A stretch of DNA of 64,000 nt from Sinorhizobium glycinis (GTDB lineage Bacteria > Pseudomonadota > Alphaproteobacteria > Rhizobiales > Rhizobiaceae), in assembly GCF_001651865.1 (NCBI RefSeq), contig NZ_LPUX01000053.1:1-64000 (forward strand), written 5' to 3'. The notes beneath the pieces are model-generated. The model saw only the letters and a list, made by a program, of their open reading frames with translations. It did no database searches and was not told the origin of the DNA. Shown here piece after piece: positions 47,887 through 55,606 of this stretch; the first letter of the stretch is position 1, and the number at the start of each line of letters is the position of its first letter. Made by a program: the position numbers and the translations under genes.

Positions 47887-48113
47887 GAGCCGTGACGGTG
47901 ACACCCAAGGAGCCTTTCACAATCGACGAGATGATAGAACACGAGGTCCTCTTGGAGCGCTATGATTGGCTCAGCGCGCAGATCCTGACGAAGTGGCGGA
48001 ATTCGGGAGCTATCCGGTACTTCCGGGGCCGAGGAGGAAAGCTCGTGTACCCGCTCATTGACATTCGTTGGGCGGTCACAGTCGAATTGAACAATAGCAT
48101 TGAGGGCGAATGA
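47883..48113 (+). CDS. Small DNA-binding protein candidate
   Basis: 76 residues from a GTG overlapping the integrase stop (GTGA). The core ERYDWLSAQILTKWRNSGAI followed by RYFRGRGGKLVYPLIDIRWA resembles an excisionase/AlpA-type winged helix. Tight coupling to the integrase supports a role in excision or its control. Confidence 0.6.
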   Translation: MRAVTVTPKEPFTIDEMIEHEVLLERYDWLSAQILTKWRNSGAIRYFRGRGGKLVYPLIDIRWAVTVELNNSIEGE

Positions 48114-48658
48114 CGAAGCGTGCGCCGATTAAACAGGCTGATCTCAATCGCCTGGCTGCTGTCGCCAAGCGGAACAACATAACCATAGAGGTCGAGGCGG
48201 AAGGATATACGATCCGGCTGCATCCAAACTCAGCCGCGCCGCGGGAAGCGGTGGACAAGAACCCGGAAGAATTCACGTCATTGGCCGAATGGCAGGCGTG
48301 GAGAGATCGAGAACGTGCTCGTGAAGCTCGAGGAAAAGCGCCAGCGCCACAGCGAGATTCCGCTTGGGACATCCCGTGGGAAGACATCCCGCCAGAGCCA
48401 ATCCAGCCGCCGCTAAACTGGAGAGAGCGGAGGGCGATGGACTACCTGATGGCGCACGGCACCGAGGTCCGGATAGATTGGTACGCGCTAAAGGATTATG
48501 GCTCCCACACGCAAAAGAAATTGGAAGAGCGCGGCTTTGTCGAGGCCAGTTCGGAAACCGACCGCCATGGTCACCCCAACCAGATCTGGCTGACTAAAGC
48601 GGGAGCGAAGGCAATGCGTGACCAGCGCGCACACAGAGATAAGTATCCATGTCTGTAG
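48110..48658 (+). CDS. Island protein of unknown function, two small domains
   Basis: 182 residues. The N-terminal part (KQADLNRLAAVAKRNNITIE) resembles small basic phage/plasmid proteins; the C-terminal part (WRERRAMDYLMAHGTEVRID; LEERGFVEAS; QIWLTKAGAKAM) has a winged-helix pattern. ATGA overlap with the gene before; overlap of 10 bp with the gene after. A regulator is plausible. Confidence 0.6.
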   Translation: MTKRAPIKQADLNRLAAVAKRNNITIEVEAEGYTIRLHPNSAAPREAVDKNPEEFTSLAEWQAWRDRERAREARGKAPAPQRDSAWDIPWEDIPPEPIQPPLNWRERRAMDYLMAHGTEVRIDWYALKDYGSHTQKKLEERGFVEASSETDRHGHPNQIWLTKAGAKAMRDQRAHRDKYPCL

Positions 48659-49047
48659 AAGGAAATTCCGCTCTTGATGGAGCAATAACCCCGGCCGCTG
48701 CAGTTGCTAAACTGCAGGCACTTGGCATTCACGTGTCCGAACGCACGTTGCGGGAGAGAGCTAGAACGCTCGGCGCGTGCCGTATCATTGGGAAGGCCAT
48801 GTTCCTTCTTCCGTCCGACGTAGAGACCATCTTGGAAGCGGCAAAGCCAGTTCCCAAACAGCTAGGATTAGTCTCAGAACGCGAAGCGGTTTCACGCTGC
48901 ACCGGATACGATACTGAACAGCTCCTCAGGCGTTTAGAAAATTCTTCGAAGAAGAAAAAGGCTCCGTCTGTCGGGCGCGACACCGCGGAACTTCTGCAAC
49001 CCAGGGAGCAGATGAAGAGAGAGCAAGCCGCACGAAAGAAGAAGTAG
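48649..49047 (+). CDS. Island HTH protein, excisionase-like
   Basis: 132 residues. LQALGIHVSERTLRERARTL and KAMFLLPSDVETILEAAKPV form a MerR/excisionase-like recognition unit; the C-terminus is Lys-rich and likely disordered. Fourth gene of the integrase operon. It may direct excision. Confidence 0.65.
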   Translation: MSVEGNSALDGAITPAAAVAKLQALGIHVSERTLRERARTLGACRIIGKAMFLLPSDVETILEAAKPVPKQLGLVSEREAVSRCTGYDTEQLLRRLENSSKKKKAPSVGRDTAELLQPREQMKREQAARKKK

Positions 49048-49053
49048 TTTCGG

Positions 49054-49869
49054 GTGGCAAACGCTACAATGAGCCTCACCACCCAGTTCATCACTGAGCT
49101 AGTCAGAGCCGCGAACGAAGCGGAGAGCCTGAGTTCGTTCGACGTCAAACGGCTCCTGTCCCGGTCGATTTCAGCCATACGCGACATACGCAAGCAGCGG
49201 TCGCGCGACGTAGCCGTTTGGCTAGATTGCCTTTTTCTTGAGTTGGCCTATCGTAAACTTCTCAACCGGAGGGGGAAGGCCATGAAGCGAGCAACGGCGC
49301 TTTTACTGGGTGGTCTATTTGTCGCGTCGCCAGTATGCGCCCAGGAAACGGTTCCTTGGCGAGATATCAATGGCTGGAGCATTCTCATGGATTCGACCAT
49401 GGGAAATGGCTGTTTCGTCACCACCGGCTATGAAGATGGCACCATCCTACGTCTGGGTTTCGACTTCCGAGAAACAAAGGGCATCTACCTAGCTTTAGGA
49501 AACAAGAATTGGGCGTCTCTTGAACCAGGAAAGGACTATCCCCTCCAGATACAGTTCGACGGCAATCCCGTGTGGAATGCCACCGCAAGGGCGTTGAATT
49601 TTAGCGGCGCGAATTACTTGGTCGTTTCTACGACCGACACCAACTTCGCCAACGAATTCACCAGAAAGCTAGCGATGCGAGCGACCTTCAATGGCCGCCA
49701 AGTAGCGGCCCTTCGATTGAGTGGGTCAGCTCGCGCAGTTGATGAGATGCTTAATTGTCAGAAAGCTGTCAATGATGCTATCGCGAACAAAAACACCCCG
49801 AACGCGCCAAAGGATCCCTTTCAGGCAAATCCCGACGTAAGAAATGCTAATGATCCCTTTGAGATGTAA
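49054..49869 (+). CDS. Secreted protein with unusual in-frame N-terminal extension
   Basis: The open frame is 271 residues. Residue 77 (49282) begins MKRATALLLGGLFVASPVCA, a signal peptide preceded by GGAGGGGGAAGG, so a 195-residue secreted protein is the likely main product. The preceding 76 residues (TTQFITELVRAANEAESLSS; DVKRLLSRSISAIRDIRKQR) look like coding sequence of a separate small helical protein, without a stop between. Either two starts are used or a stop has been lost. The mature region (beta-rich, CFVTTGYEDGTILRLGFDF) has no family match. Confidence 0.6.
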   Translation: MANATMSLTTQFITELVRAANEAESLSSFDVKRLLSRSISAIRDIRKQRSRDVAVWLDCLFLELAYRKLLNRRGKAMKRATALLLGGLFVASPVCAQETVPWRDINGWSILMDSTMGNGCFVTTGYEDGTILRLGFDFRETKGIYLALGNKNWASLEPGKDYPLQIQFDGNPVWNATARALNFSGANYLVVSTTDTNFANEFTRKLAMRATFNGRQVAALRLSGSARAVDEMLNCQKAVNDAIANKNTPNAPKDPFQANPDVRNANDPFEM

Positions 49870-50012
49870 TCTCGACTGAATTGATGAACAAAAAGCGGGA
49901 CGGTTCGAGCTCTCTGCCGAAGATCGGTGCGACTGTTAATAGGCCTACTAAGACAGCCGGCTCATTTCCCTCTCGCTGTTGACCACGGATGTACTGGCAA
50001 TGGCTGCAGGAA

Positions 50013-50036
50013 GGTCGGGTTAGCCCGGCCTTTTTT
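50013..50036 (+). terminator. Terminator of the integrase-side operon
   Basis: GGTCGGG (50013-50019) pairs with CCCGGCC (50024-50030) followed by six T. It separates the rightward genes from the convergent two-gene operon that ends at 50048. Confidence 0.8.
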
Positions 50037-50047
50037 GTTCTGAGTTG

Positions 50048-51073
50048 TTATTGTAGATCGGTGAAGTTAACGCGGCCTTGAGCGAAGTATGCAGAAGCTT
50101 CCTCCAGACGTCGATAGAATGCGAGTATAATTTTTGCAGTGACCAAGGCGTTTCCTCCGGTCAAAGCTTTAACTGTTTCGAAGTTTAGAGAACCCATCAT
50201 CTCTGTGAGTTGCTCTGCCTGCAAAAAGATGTAATCTTCCCCTGCTGGGGCCGTCGCAAATGCAGTCCCGGACATTTTCAGGTAGTGATTTTCGGACAAA
50301 TACTTATATAGACTGCTGTAGAGCTTCGACAGATCCCTTCGGTTATCCAGGAAGTTCGGAATTATTTCGTTCATATCAGAGAATAATTCGTCTTCGCCGC
50401 TAATAACGACGGAACCAGGTGAAGCGTACGAAATTCTCTCTAGTCCAAGCCTTTGGGTTCTGAGCACTTTTTCCACAAGTTCTTGGAAAAAATGCACATA
50501 GCTGAAACCTCCCTCGAACGGTTTGGTTCGGAAGGTATTCTGAATTCGCTGACGGGACTGGGCATCCACTTGAGCGTTAGCCCAATTTCGCGTCGCCGCG
50601 ATAAATGAATAGACATCCGAATAGCGCTGATAGAAAGCACCGAATTCAGGCATGTCCCATTCTCCGTCAACGTACAGAGTCTCGGCCCCGACAGCGGTCG
50701 GTTCAACCGGCAGATCCTCTGTATGGTGGCTGGAGAACATCCTGGATTCGGGAAGATACTCCTCTGGGAGTGCATCTGTGAATGGCGCCAACATCACTTC
50801 GCCTGAACTCATCTTATTGAGGTCAAAGGTGTAGGCCAAACGCGACTTTGGATAGGTGAAGAGATACCTCAGATCGACCGCGCCATCCATATATGATTGC
50901 CAGTCCTTGCGTGTGGCTGTTGCCGCAAGGAACATGGACTTTGTCTCGTCTGCATCAGGGATCGCTACTGCGATGACATTCACACTTTGAGCGGTAAGCA
51001 AAAGCAGCTGAGGCTCGTCAGCGTATATCAGAGTTGCCTTGTATTTTGCTTTCCGTCGCTTCGGGCCACTCAT
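50048..51073 (-). CDS. Uncharacterised island protein, DUF6575-like
   Basis: The product is 341 residues. The opening KATLIYADEPQLLLLTAQSV with following MFLAATATRKDWQSYMDG and VDLRYLFTYPKSRLAYTFDL resembles an uncharacterised family I recall as DUF6575; this is not certain. The C-terminal half is helical with no catalytic motif. It is coupled to the upstream gene by an ATGA overlap. Base composition is more AT-rich than its surroundings. Likely cargo; no defined role. Confidence 0.6.
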   Translation of the reverse strand: MSGPKRRKAKYKATLIYADEPQLLLLTAQSVNVIAVAIPDADETKSMFLAATATRKDWQSYMDGAVDLRYLFTYPKSRLAYTFDLNKMSSGEVMLAPFTDALPEEYLPESRMFSSHHTEDLPVEPTAVGAETLYVDGEWDMPEFGAFYQRYSDVYSFIAATRNWANAQVDAQSRQRIQNTFRTKPFEGGFSYVHFFQELVEKVLRTQRLGLERISYASPGSVVISGEDELFSDMNEIIPNFLDNRRDLSKLYSSLYKYLSENHYLKMSGTAFATAPAGEDYIFLQAEQLTEMMGSLNFETVKALTGGNALVTAKIILAFYRRLEEASAYFAQGRVNFTDLQ

Positions 51074-51447
51074 AGCTCAATAACCTCGGCGATGTGACCG
51101 GTGGGGTCGAAACCGTCATACATCCAGAAGTCGACGTGCTCCCTATCATTTTCAAGCCATGAGCCAGACCCCTGAGGAACATTGAGGACCCCAATATGTG
51201 TGACCTTCGATCTCATTTTGGGCATTCTCGCGATGCGCTTTGTTTTCTCTAGGGACATGAAGAGAGAACATGAGGCAAATCTGCACTCCGTAACATCGTG
51301 CGGCTTCTGTCTCCCGAGCTTCCGATGCGAATGAAAGTGCTCAAGAATTGGAACTGCAGCCGGCAACATTCGATAGGCGGGACCAAATGATTCATCGATG
51401 GCCTCCCGGGGAGGACAACTGTCGGGCAAATCTTCCAAATATGCCAT
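51070..51447 (-). CDS. Uncharacterised partner of the 341-residue island protein
   Basis: 125 residues from the ATG at 51447, with AGGGAA seven bases upstream (a GTG at 51492 would add 15). Contains ILEHFHSHRKLGRQKPHDVT and a Cys in ECRFASCSLF; the C-terminus is WMYDGFDPTGHIAEVIEL. No family recognised. First gene of a two-gene operon. The promoter region upstream (51448-51600) is AT-rich. Confidence 0.6.
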   Translation of the reverse strand: MAYLEDLPDSCPPREAIDESFGPAYRMLPAAVPILEHFHSHRKLGRQKPHDVTECRFASCSLFMSLEKTKRIARMPKMRSKVTHIGVLNVPQGSGSWLENDREHVDFWMYDGFDPTGHIAEVIEL

Positions 51448-51714
51448 TATTGCAGTTCCCTTTTTTTCATGCGCTACAATGGAATTGCTCACTAGATCAA
51501 ATGCATTTTTTCATCTTAAGGCTGAAATTCGTTAACGCATTGCAATCACGTTAATATTTGTAATGCCAATAGGTGCTACGAGCGCCCGGCACGCTTATGT
51601 GATGCCTCCAGCCAAGCGCTGCTCTACCGTCGCCCTTGGGATCGTTACGCACAGGAGGTCACGATTGATGGTGGCCCTCTCGTCAGGACAGGAGAAAAGG
51701 ACCCCTTCTGCGTC

Positions 51715-52140
51715 ATGACGGTGAAGGACATCGTTTACGAAATCAAAGCCGCAGAGCGGGTGCTGAGGGGAAAAACATTCGATCGGCAGAAGAAGTATCG
51801 CGGGCTGACGCGTCAGGAACTGGAGCAGTCTTTGGACGACGATTACGAGCGCGTGGCTGTGGCTCGCGAATATGAGGCCGAATGCGCCCGCGCGCGCTCC
51901 CAGTCTGGGATTGAACAAGCAAAGGCTCGGCTCGATGAGGCCCGAGACACCTTCACAGCTGTTGTGAAGCGTATCCTTGCCGAACCGGAATATTCCATGA
52001 CCGGCGTCCTCATTAAGGCGCAGGCAATTTCGGTCGCCTCCGCGGCGGACGCCTTGATGGTCTTCTCCACTTTGGAAAACGAGGATTGGGGAACGCGTCT
52101 TGCCCGTTCCGTCCTGCATCACGCGGAGGCACGCGCATGA
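51715..52140 (+). CDS. Island protein of unknown function, helical
   Basis: 141 residues from the ATG at 51715. Charged helices (DDYERVAVAREYEAECARAR; GIEQAKARLDEARDTFTAVV) suggest a coiled coil. ATGA overlap with the next gene. The 220-bp gap upstream holds no other gene. Confidence 0.6.
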   Translation: MTVKDIVYEIKAAERVLRGKTFDRQKKYRGLTRQELEQSLDDDYERVAVAREYEAECARARSQSGIEQAKARLDEARDTFTAVVKRILAEPEYSMTGVLIKAQAISVASAADALMVFSTLENEDWGTRLARSVLHHAEARA

Positions 52141-52532
52141 CTGAGAACACGATGAACCCCTTCGCCAACCCCGAACAGCGCCTTTCCAAGCTTTCGATGT
52201 TTGCGCTTGATAGCCTGTATGACGCCGTCATGCTTGCTCGCCGCACCCTCTCAGGCATCGTCAACCAGCCACGCTTCTTCGAAGGCGAGGACTACAACGG
52301 CGCCGGAGACGAGGTTGAAGGCCTGATAGATGCGTTGATCGACTTCGCTGGCGCCGCCGTAAATGTCGCGAAGACCGCAGACCCATCAAACCCCAGAGCT
52401 ATGGAGGCCCGCGCTTGGCTCTTATTGAAGTACTCGGTGGACTGTCACGACAGCCTCTCAGCCTATGCCGCGGAAGCCGCGGGCTATGCTGCCCAACTGG
52501 AAACGCTCAAGAAGCTCAAGGCAGACGCATGA
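52137..52532 (+). CDS. Island protein of unknown function, helical
   Basis: 131 residues from the ATG at 52137, which overlaps the preceding stop. Helical (LSMFALDSLYDAVMLARRTL; VEGLIDALIDFAGAAVNVAK). Last gene of the island, followed by a strong terminator. No family recognised. Confidence 0.6.
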   Translation: MTENTMNPFANPEQRLSKLSMFALDSLYDAVMLARRTLSGIVNQPRFFEGEDYNGAGDEVEGLIDALIDFAGAAVNVAKTADPSNPRAMEARAWLLLKYSVDCHDSLSAYAAEAAGYAAQLETLKKLKADA

Positions 52533-52562
52533 GCTAAGATACGCCGAAGCCCGCGACGTGAG

Positions 52563-52591
52563 CCCGCTCCGCTAATGGGGGCGGGTTTTTT
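52563..52591 (+). terminator. Terminator at the right end of the island
   Basis: CCCGC (52563-52567) pairs with GCGGG (52581-52585), extended by CC/GG, followed by six T. Confidence 0.8.
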
Positions 52592-52625
52592 CGTTTGATG
52601 ATTCCCAAGGCACCAGTAAGGTCAC

Positions 52626-52687
52626 GGGGTAACGGGGCGACCAGACAAGCGCCTAGCAAGCGCTCTTGTTACCCCAAATGTTACCCC
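52626..52687. promoter_or_regulatory. Right island arm: GTTACCCC sites
   Basis: GTTACCCC occurs at 52668-52675 and 52680-52687 (12-bp period) and inverted (GGGGTAAC) at 52626-52633. The pair mirrors that before the integrase (46567-46585). Likely arm-type integrase-binding sites. Confidence 0.6.
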
Positions 52688-52733
52688 GGCGAGGTTTCGG
52701 CAGAATTGGGAGGAGCTAAGTGATTGAAGTATT

Positions 52734-52783
52734 TGGTGCCCCCAGAGAGACTCGAACTCCCGACCTACTGATTACAAATCAGC
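52734..52783. repeat. attR of the island: 50-bp direct repeat within tRNA-Thr
   Basis: Identical to 46388-46437. Covers the 3' end to the anticodon stem, so the tRNA at this junction stays intact. Confidence 0.95.
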
Positions 52784-52809
52784 CGCTCTACCAACTGAGC
52801 TATAAGGGC
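52734..52809 (-). tRNA. tRNA-Thr(TGT), attachment site of the island
   Basis: 76 nt with encoded CCA. Anticodon loop TTTGTAA (anticodon TGT), T-loop GTTCGAGTC, and an acceptor stem GCCCTTA/TGGGGGC with two G-T pairs. Confidence 0.96.
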
Positions 52810-52963
52810 ACGTTTCGATCACGGGAGTTACCATATTCTGACTCCGTGTAAAGGAAAAATGCGGCTCCCCTGAAAATTTCGGGTGCACTCGCCGCAGGGT
52901 CGTGCCAGAAAAATGGGCATGGCGTCGATCGCCCGCTGCCCGCAACGACAACGGACTGAATGC

Positions 52964-53734
52964 ATGAGCCAGTTCAGCACACTCGCCTTCATCGCCTCCA
53001 CGGCCGAAGAGGCGCAAAAGGCGGCAAAGGAACTCAAGGCGATATACGGGGACCATGATCCGGACGAGGCCGACGTGATCGTCGCGCTCGGCGGCGACGG
53101 CTTCATGCTGCACACGCTCCACAAGACGATGAACAGCGGCAAGCGCGTCTACGGCATGAATCGCGGCTCGGTCGGTTTCCTGATGAACCGTTACAGCACC
53201 AAGAACCTGCGCGAGCGCATCGCCAGCGCCGTCGACAACGCGTTCCACCCACTGGAGATGCGCACGGTCGACGTCAATGGCAATGCATTCACCGCGCTCG
53301 CAATCAACGAGGTCTACCTTTTCCGGCAGTCCTATCAGGCCGCGAAGCTCAAGGTCATCGTCGACGGCAAGGTGCGGCTCGATGAACTGACCTGCGACGG
53401 ACTGCTGCTCGCGACACCAGCCGGCTCGACCGCATACAACCTTTCCGCGCACGGTCCGATCCTGCCTCTGGAGGCCCCTCTCCTCGCCCTCACCCCGGTC
53501 AGCCCTTTCCGGCCGCGGCGCTGGCGCGGCGCGCTGCTTCCGAATCGCGTTACGGTCGAGATCGAGATTCTCGAGGCCGACAAGCGCCCGGTCAACGCGG
53601 TCGCTGACCACCAGGAGGTCAAGTCGGTCGTCCAGGTGCGCATCGCCGAATCGGAAAAGCTGACGGCCCGCATCCTGTCCGATCCGGACCATTCCTGGTC
53701 CGACCGCATCCTGGCCGAACAATTCTCCAATTGA
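52964..53734 (+). CDS. nadK: NAD kinase
   Basis: The product is 256 residues from the ATG at 52964. It makes NADP from NAD with ATP or polyphosphate. Family motifs: ALGGDGFMLHTLH (GGDG), NRGSVGFLMN, and LLLATPAGSTAYNLSAHGP. Upstream in-frame starts as far as 52883 would overlap sequence that reads as non-coding next to tRNA-Thr. Confidence 0.95.
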   Translation: MSQFSTLAFIASTAEEAQKAAKELKAIYGDHDPDEADVIVALGGDGFMLHTLHKTMNSGKRVYGMNRGSVGFLMNRYSTKNLRERIASAVDNAFHPLEMRTVDVNGNAFTALAINEVYLFRQSYQAAKLKVIVDGKVRLDELTCDGLLLATPAGSTAYNLSAHGPILPLEAPLLALTPVSPFRPRRWRGALLPNRVTVEIEILEADKRPVNAVADHQEVKSVVQVRIAESEKLTARILSDPDHSWSDRILAEQFSN

Positions 53735-53828
53735 AATCACACGTTGCAGACCGATATATGCTGCAGAGGCGATTGTCATCACGCTGCATGCGGCGATGAC
53801 GACCCGACATTCACGATGGAGCCTCACG

Positions 53829-54317
53829 ATGCACAAGCCCCTGTTGATCGCGCTTTGCCTGGTTTTGTCCGCCGGCGCTCTCCGGGCGCAGGAAGGTGAC
53901 ATCGTTCCCTCGAACATCACTTTCGTGACGAGCACCGGCTATTGGGAGAACGCGGAAGGCGCGGCGCCGTCCGCCGATCCGGCCGGCAGCGCGCCAGGGT
54001 CCTCGGCCGCACAGCGTGGCTATTACAAGCTGATTGCCGTTCGGCAGACGGACGGTACCGCACGGATCCACCTCCAGCAGGTCGCCTCGACGCCGGCCGG
54101 TCCCGAAGTGGTCTCTTCCGCGGAACTTGAGGAATTCACCGCGATGAAGGCTTTCGTCACCGATATCCGGCCCGAAACCTCGACTGGCATCACCCGGCAG
54201 CCCGGAATGCACGCGACGGTCTTCCTGAAGACCGAACCTTCCGCCACAGAAGCCGAATCCTGGACGGTGCTGATCGACGAAATCGGCGACATCAAGATCG
54301 AGCGCGCGACGAACTGA
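53829..54317 (+). CDS. Secreted protein of unknown function
   Basis: 162 residues from the ATG at 53829, with a signal peptide (KPLLIALCLVLSAGALRAQ). The mature part is beta-rich (YYKLIAVRQTDGTARIHLQQ). Common context in Rhizobiaceae between nadK and prfB, no function known. Followed by a bidirectional terminator. Confidence 0.8.
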   Translation: MHKPLLIALCLVLSAGALRAQEGDIVPSNITFVTSTGYWENAEGAAPSADPAGSAPGSSAAQRGYYKLIAVRQTDGTARIHLQQVASTPAGPEVVSSAELEEFTAMKAFVTDIRPETSTGITRQPGMHATVFLKTEPSATEAESWTVLIDEIGDIKIERATN

Positions 54318-54329
54318 CCTCCAAAAGAG

Positions 54330-54352
54330 AACGGCCGGGGAGCCCGGCCGTT
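54330..54352. terminator. Bidirectional terminator between convergent genes
   Basis: AACGGCCGGG and CCCGGCCGTT form a perfect 10-bp stem with a GAG loop, 13 bp after the plus-strand gene and 26 bp after the prfB stop on the other strand. It lacks a long T-run, so strength is uncertain. Confidence 0.7.
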
Positions 54353-54377
54353 GATCGCGCTTGTCTCTCAGGAAAGA

Positions 54378-55509
54378 TCAGTTCAGGTCGTCGACGACCG
54401 CATCCGCCCCGCCGCTGACGCGGTGGGCAAGCGCCGCCTCCATGAACTCGTTGAGCTCGCCGTCCAGCACATCGCCGGGGCTCGTGCTTTCGACGCCGGT
54501 CCTCAAGTCCTTCACCAGCTGGTAGGGCTGCAGGACATAGGAGCGGATCTGGTGACCCCAGCCGATATCGGTCTTCGAAGCGGCTTCGGCATTGGCCGCA
54601 TCCTCGCGCTTCTTGAGCTCGGCCTCGTAAAGCCGTGCGCGCAGCATGTCCCAGGCCTTGGCGCGGTTCTTGTGCTGCGAACGCTCCTGCTGGCACTGCA
54701 CGACGATGCCGCTCGGCATATGGGTGATGCGCACCGCCGAATCAGTGGTGTTGACGTGCTGGCCGCCGGCGCCCGAGGAACGATAGGTATCGATGCGGCA
54801 ATCGCCTTCGTTGATGTCGATCTGGATCGAATCGTCGACGACCGGATAGACCCAGATGGACGAAAACGAGGTGTGCCTTCGGGCATTGCTGTCATAGGGC
54901 GAGATGCGGACGAGACGATGGACGCCCGATTCCGTCTTCAGCCAGCCATAGGCGTTGTGGCCCTTGACGAGAAGCGTGGCGGACTTGATGCCGGCCTCTT
55001 CCCCGTCCTGGATTTCCATGAGCTCCACCTTGTAGCCCTGACGCTCCGCCCAGCGCGAGTACATGCGCAGCAGCATGTTGGCCCAGTCCTGGCTTTCGGT
55101 GCCGCCGGCGCCCGAATGGACTTCGAGATAGGTGTCGTTCTGGTCCGCCTCGCCCGAAAGCATGGCCTCGACCTGCTTCTTCGCAGCCTCGTGGCGCAGC
55201 TGCCGGAGCGCTTCCTCGGCCTCGGAGACGATTGCCGCATCGCCTTCCTCTTCACCGAGCTCGATCAGCTCGATGTTGTCGTTGAGCTGCTGCTCGAAGC
55301 GGCGCAGGTTACCGATGCTGTCGTCGAGCTGCTGGCGCTCGCGCATCAGTTTCTGCGCCTCGGCGGCATCGTTCCACAGCGACGGGTCTTCCGCCTTGTT
55401 GTTCAACCAGTCCAGTCGTCTTATCGCCTGGTCCCAGTCAAAGATGCCTCCTCAGCAGGCTTATGGCCTGCTTGATTTCGTCGACAATATTCTCGATTTC
55501 GCTGCGCAT
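54378..55509 (-). CDS. prfB: Peptide chain release factor 2, with programmed +1 frameshift
   Basis: Release factor 2 reads UAA and UGA. The gene is in two frames: codons 1-23 from the ATG at 55509 down to CTT at 55441-55443, an in-frame TGA (55438-55440), then continuing in the +1 frame from 55439 to 54378 for a 376-residue product. The downstream part has the peptidyl-transfer motif GAGGQHVN and the anticodon-like SPY region ([14 protein letters not shown]). Using only the downstream ORF (start 55406) would wrongly drop the N-terminus. Confidence 0.96.
55437..55452 (-). promoter_or_regulatory. prfB recoding site
   Basis: On the minus strand the site reads AGG AGG CAT CTT TGA C, almost the same as the classical prfB frameshift signal. 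The internal AGGAGG sits three bases before CTT and stimulates slippage; low RF2 lets the ribosome shift from CTT to TTT over the slow TGA. This gives feedback control by RF2 level. Confidence 0.95.
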
Positions 55510-55606
55510 GTTCCTGCTTCTTGGTGTGGCTTCAGAAATGTGAGCGTCAAATAGCGATGCCCGCCGCCGATGTAAAGGCGACGGCAATCTCGTTGACCAA
55601 ACTGGG

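Larger units (their letters stand above)
46388..52783. mobile_element. Integrative island in tRNA-Thr
   Basis: About 6.4 kb bounded by a 50-bp tRNA-derived repeat, with a P4-type tyrosine integrase just inside the left repeat and small genes of unknown function beyond. No phage structural, conjugation or replication gene is present, so it is either a small satellite-like element or needs a helper. Part of it (50048-51600) is visibly more AT-rich than the chromosome. Confidence 0.92.

Noticed and set aside
52772-53935. 387-residue minus-strand ORF opposite nadK
   Set aside because: It runs into tRNA-Thr and is antisense to a recognised NAD kinase.
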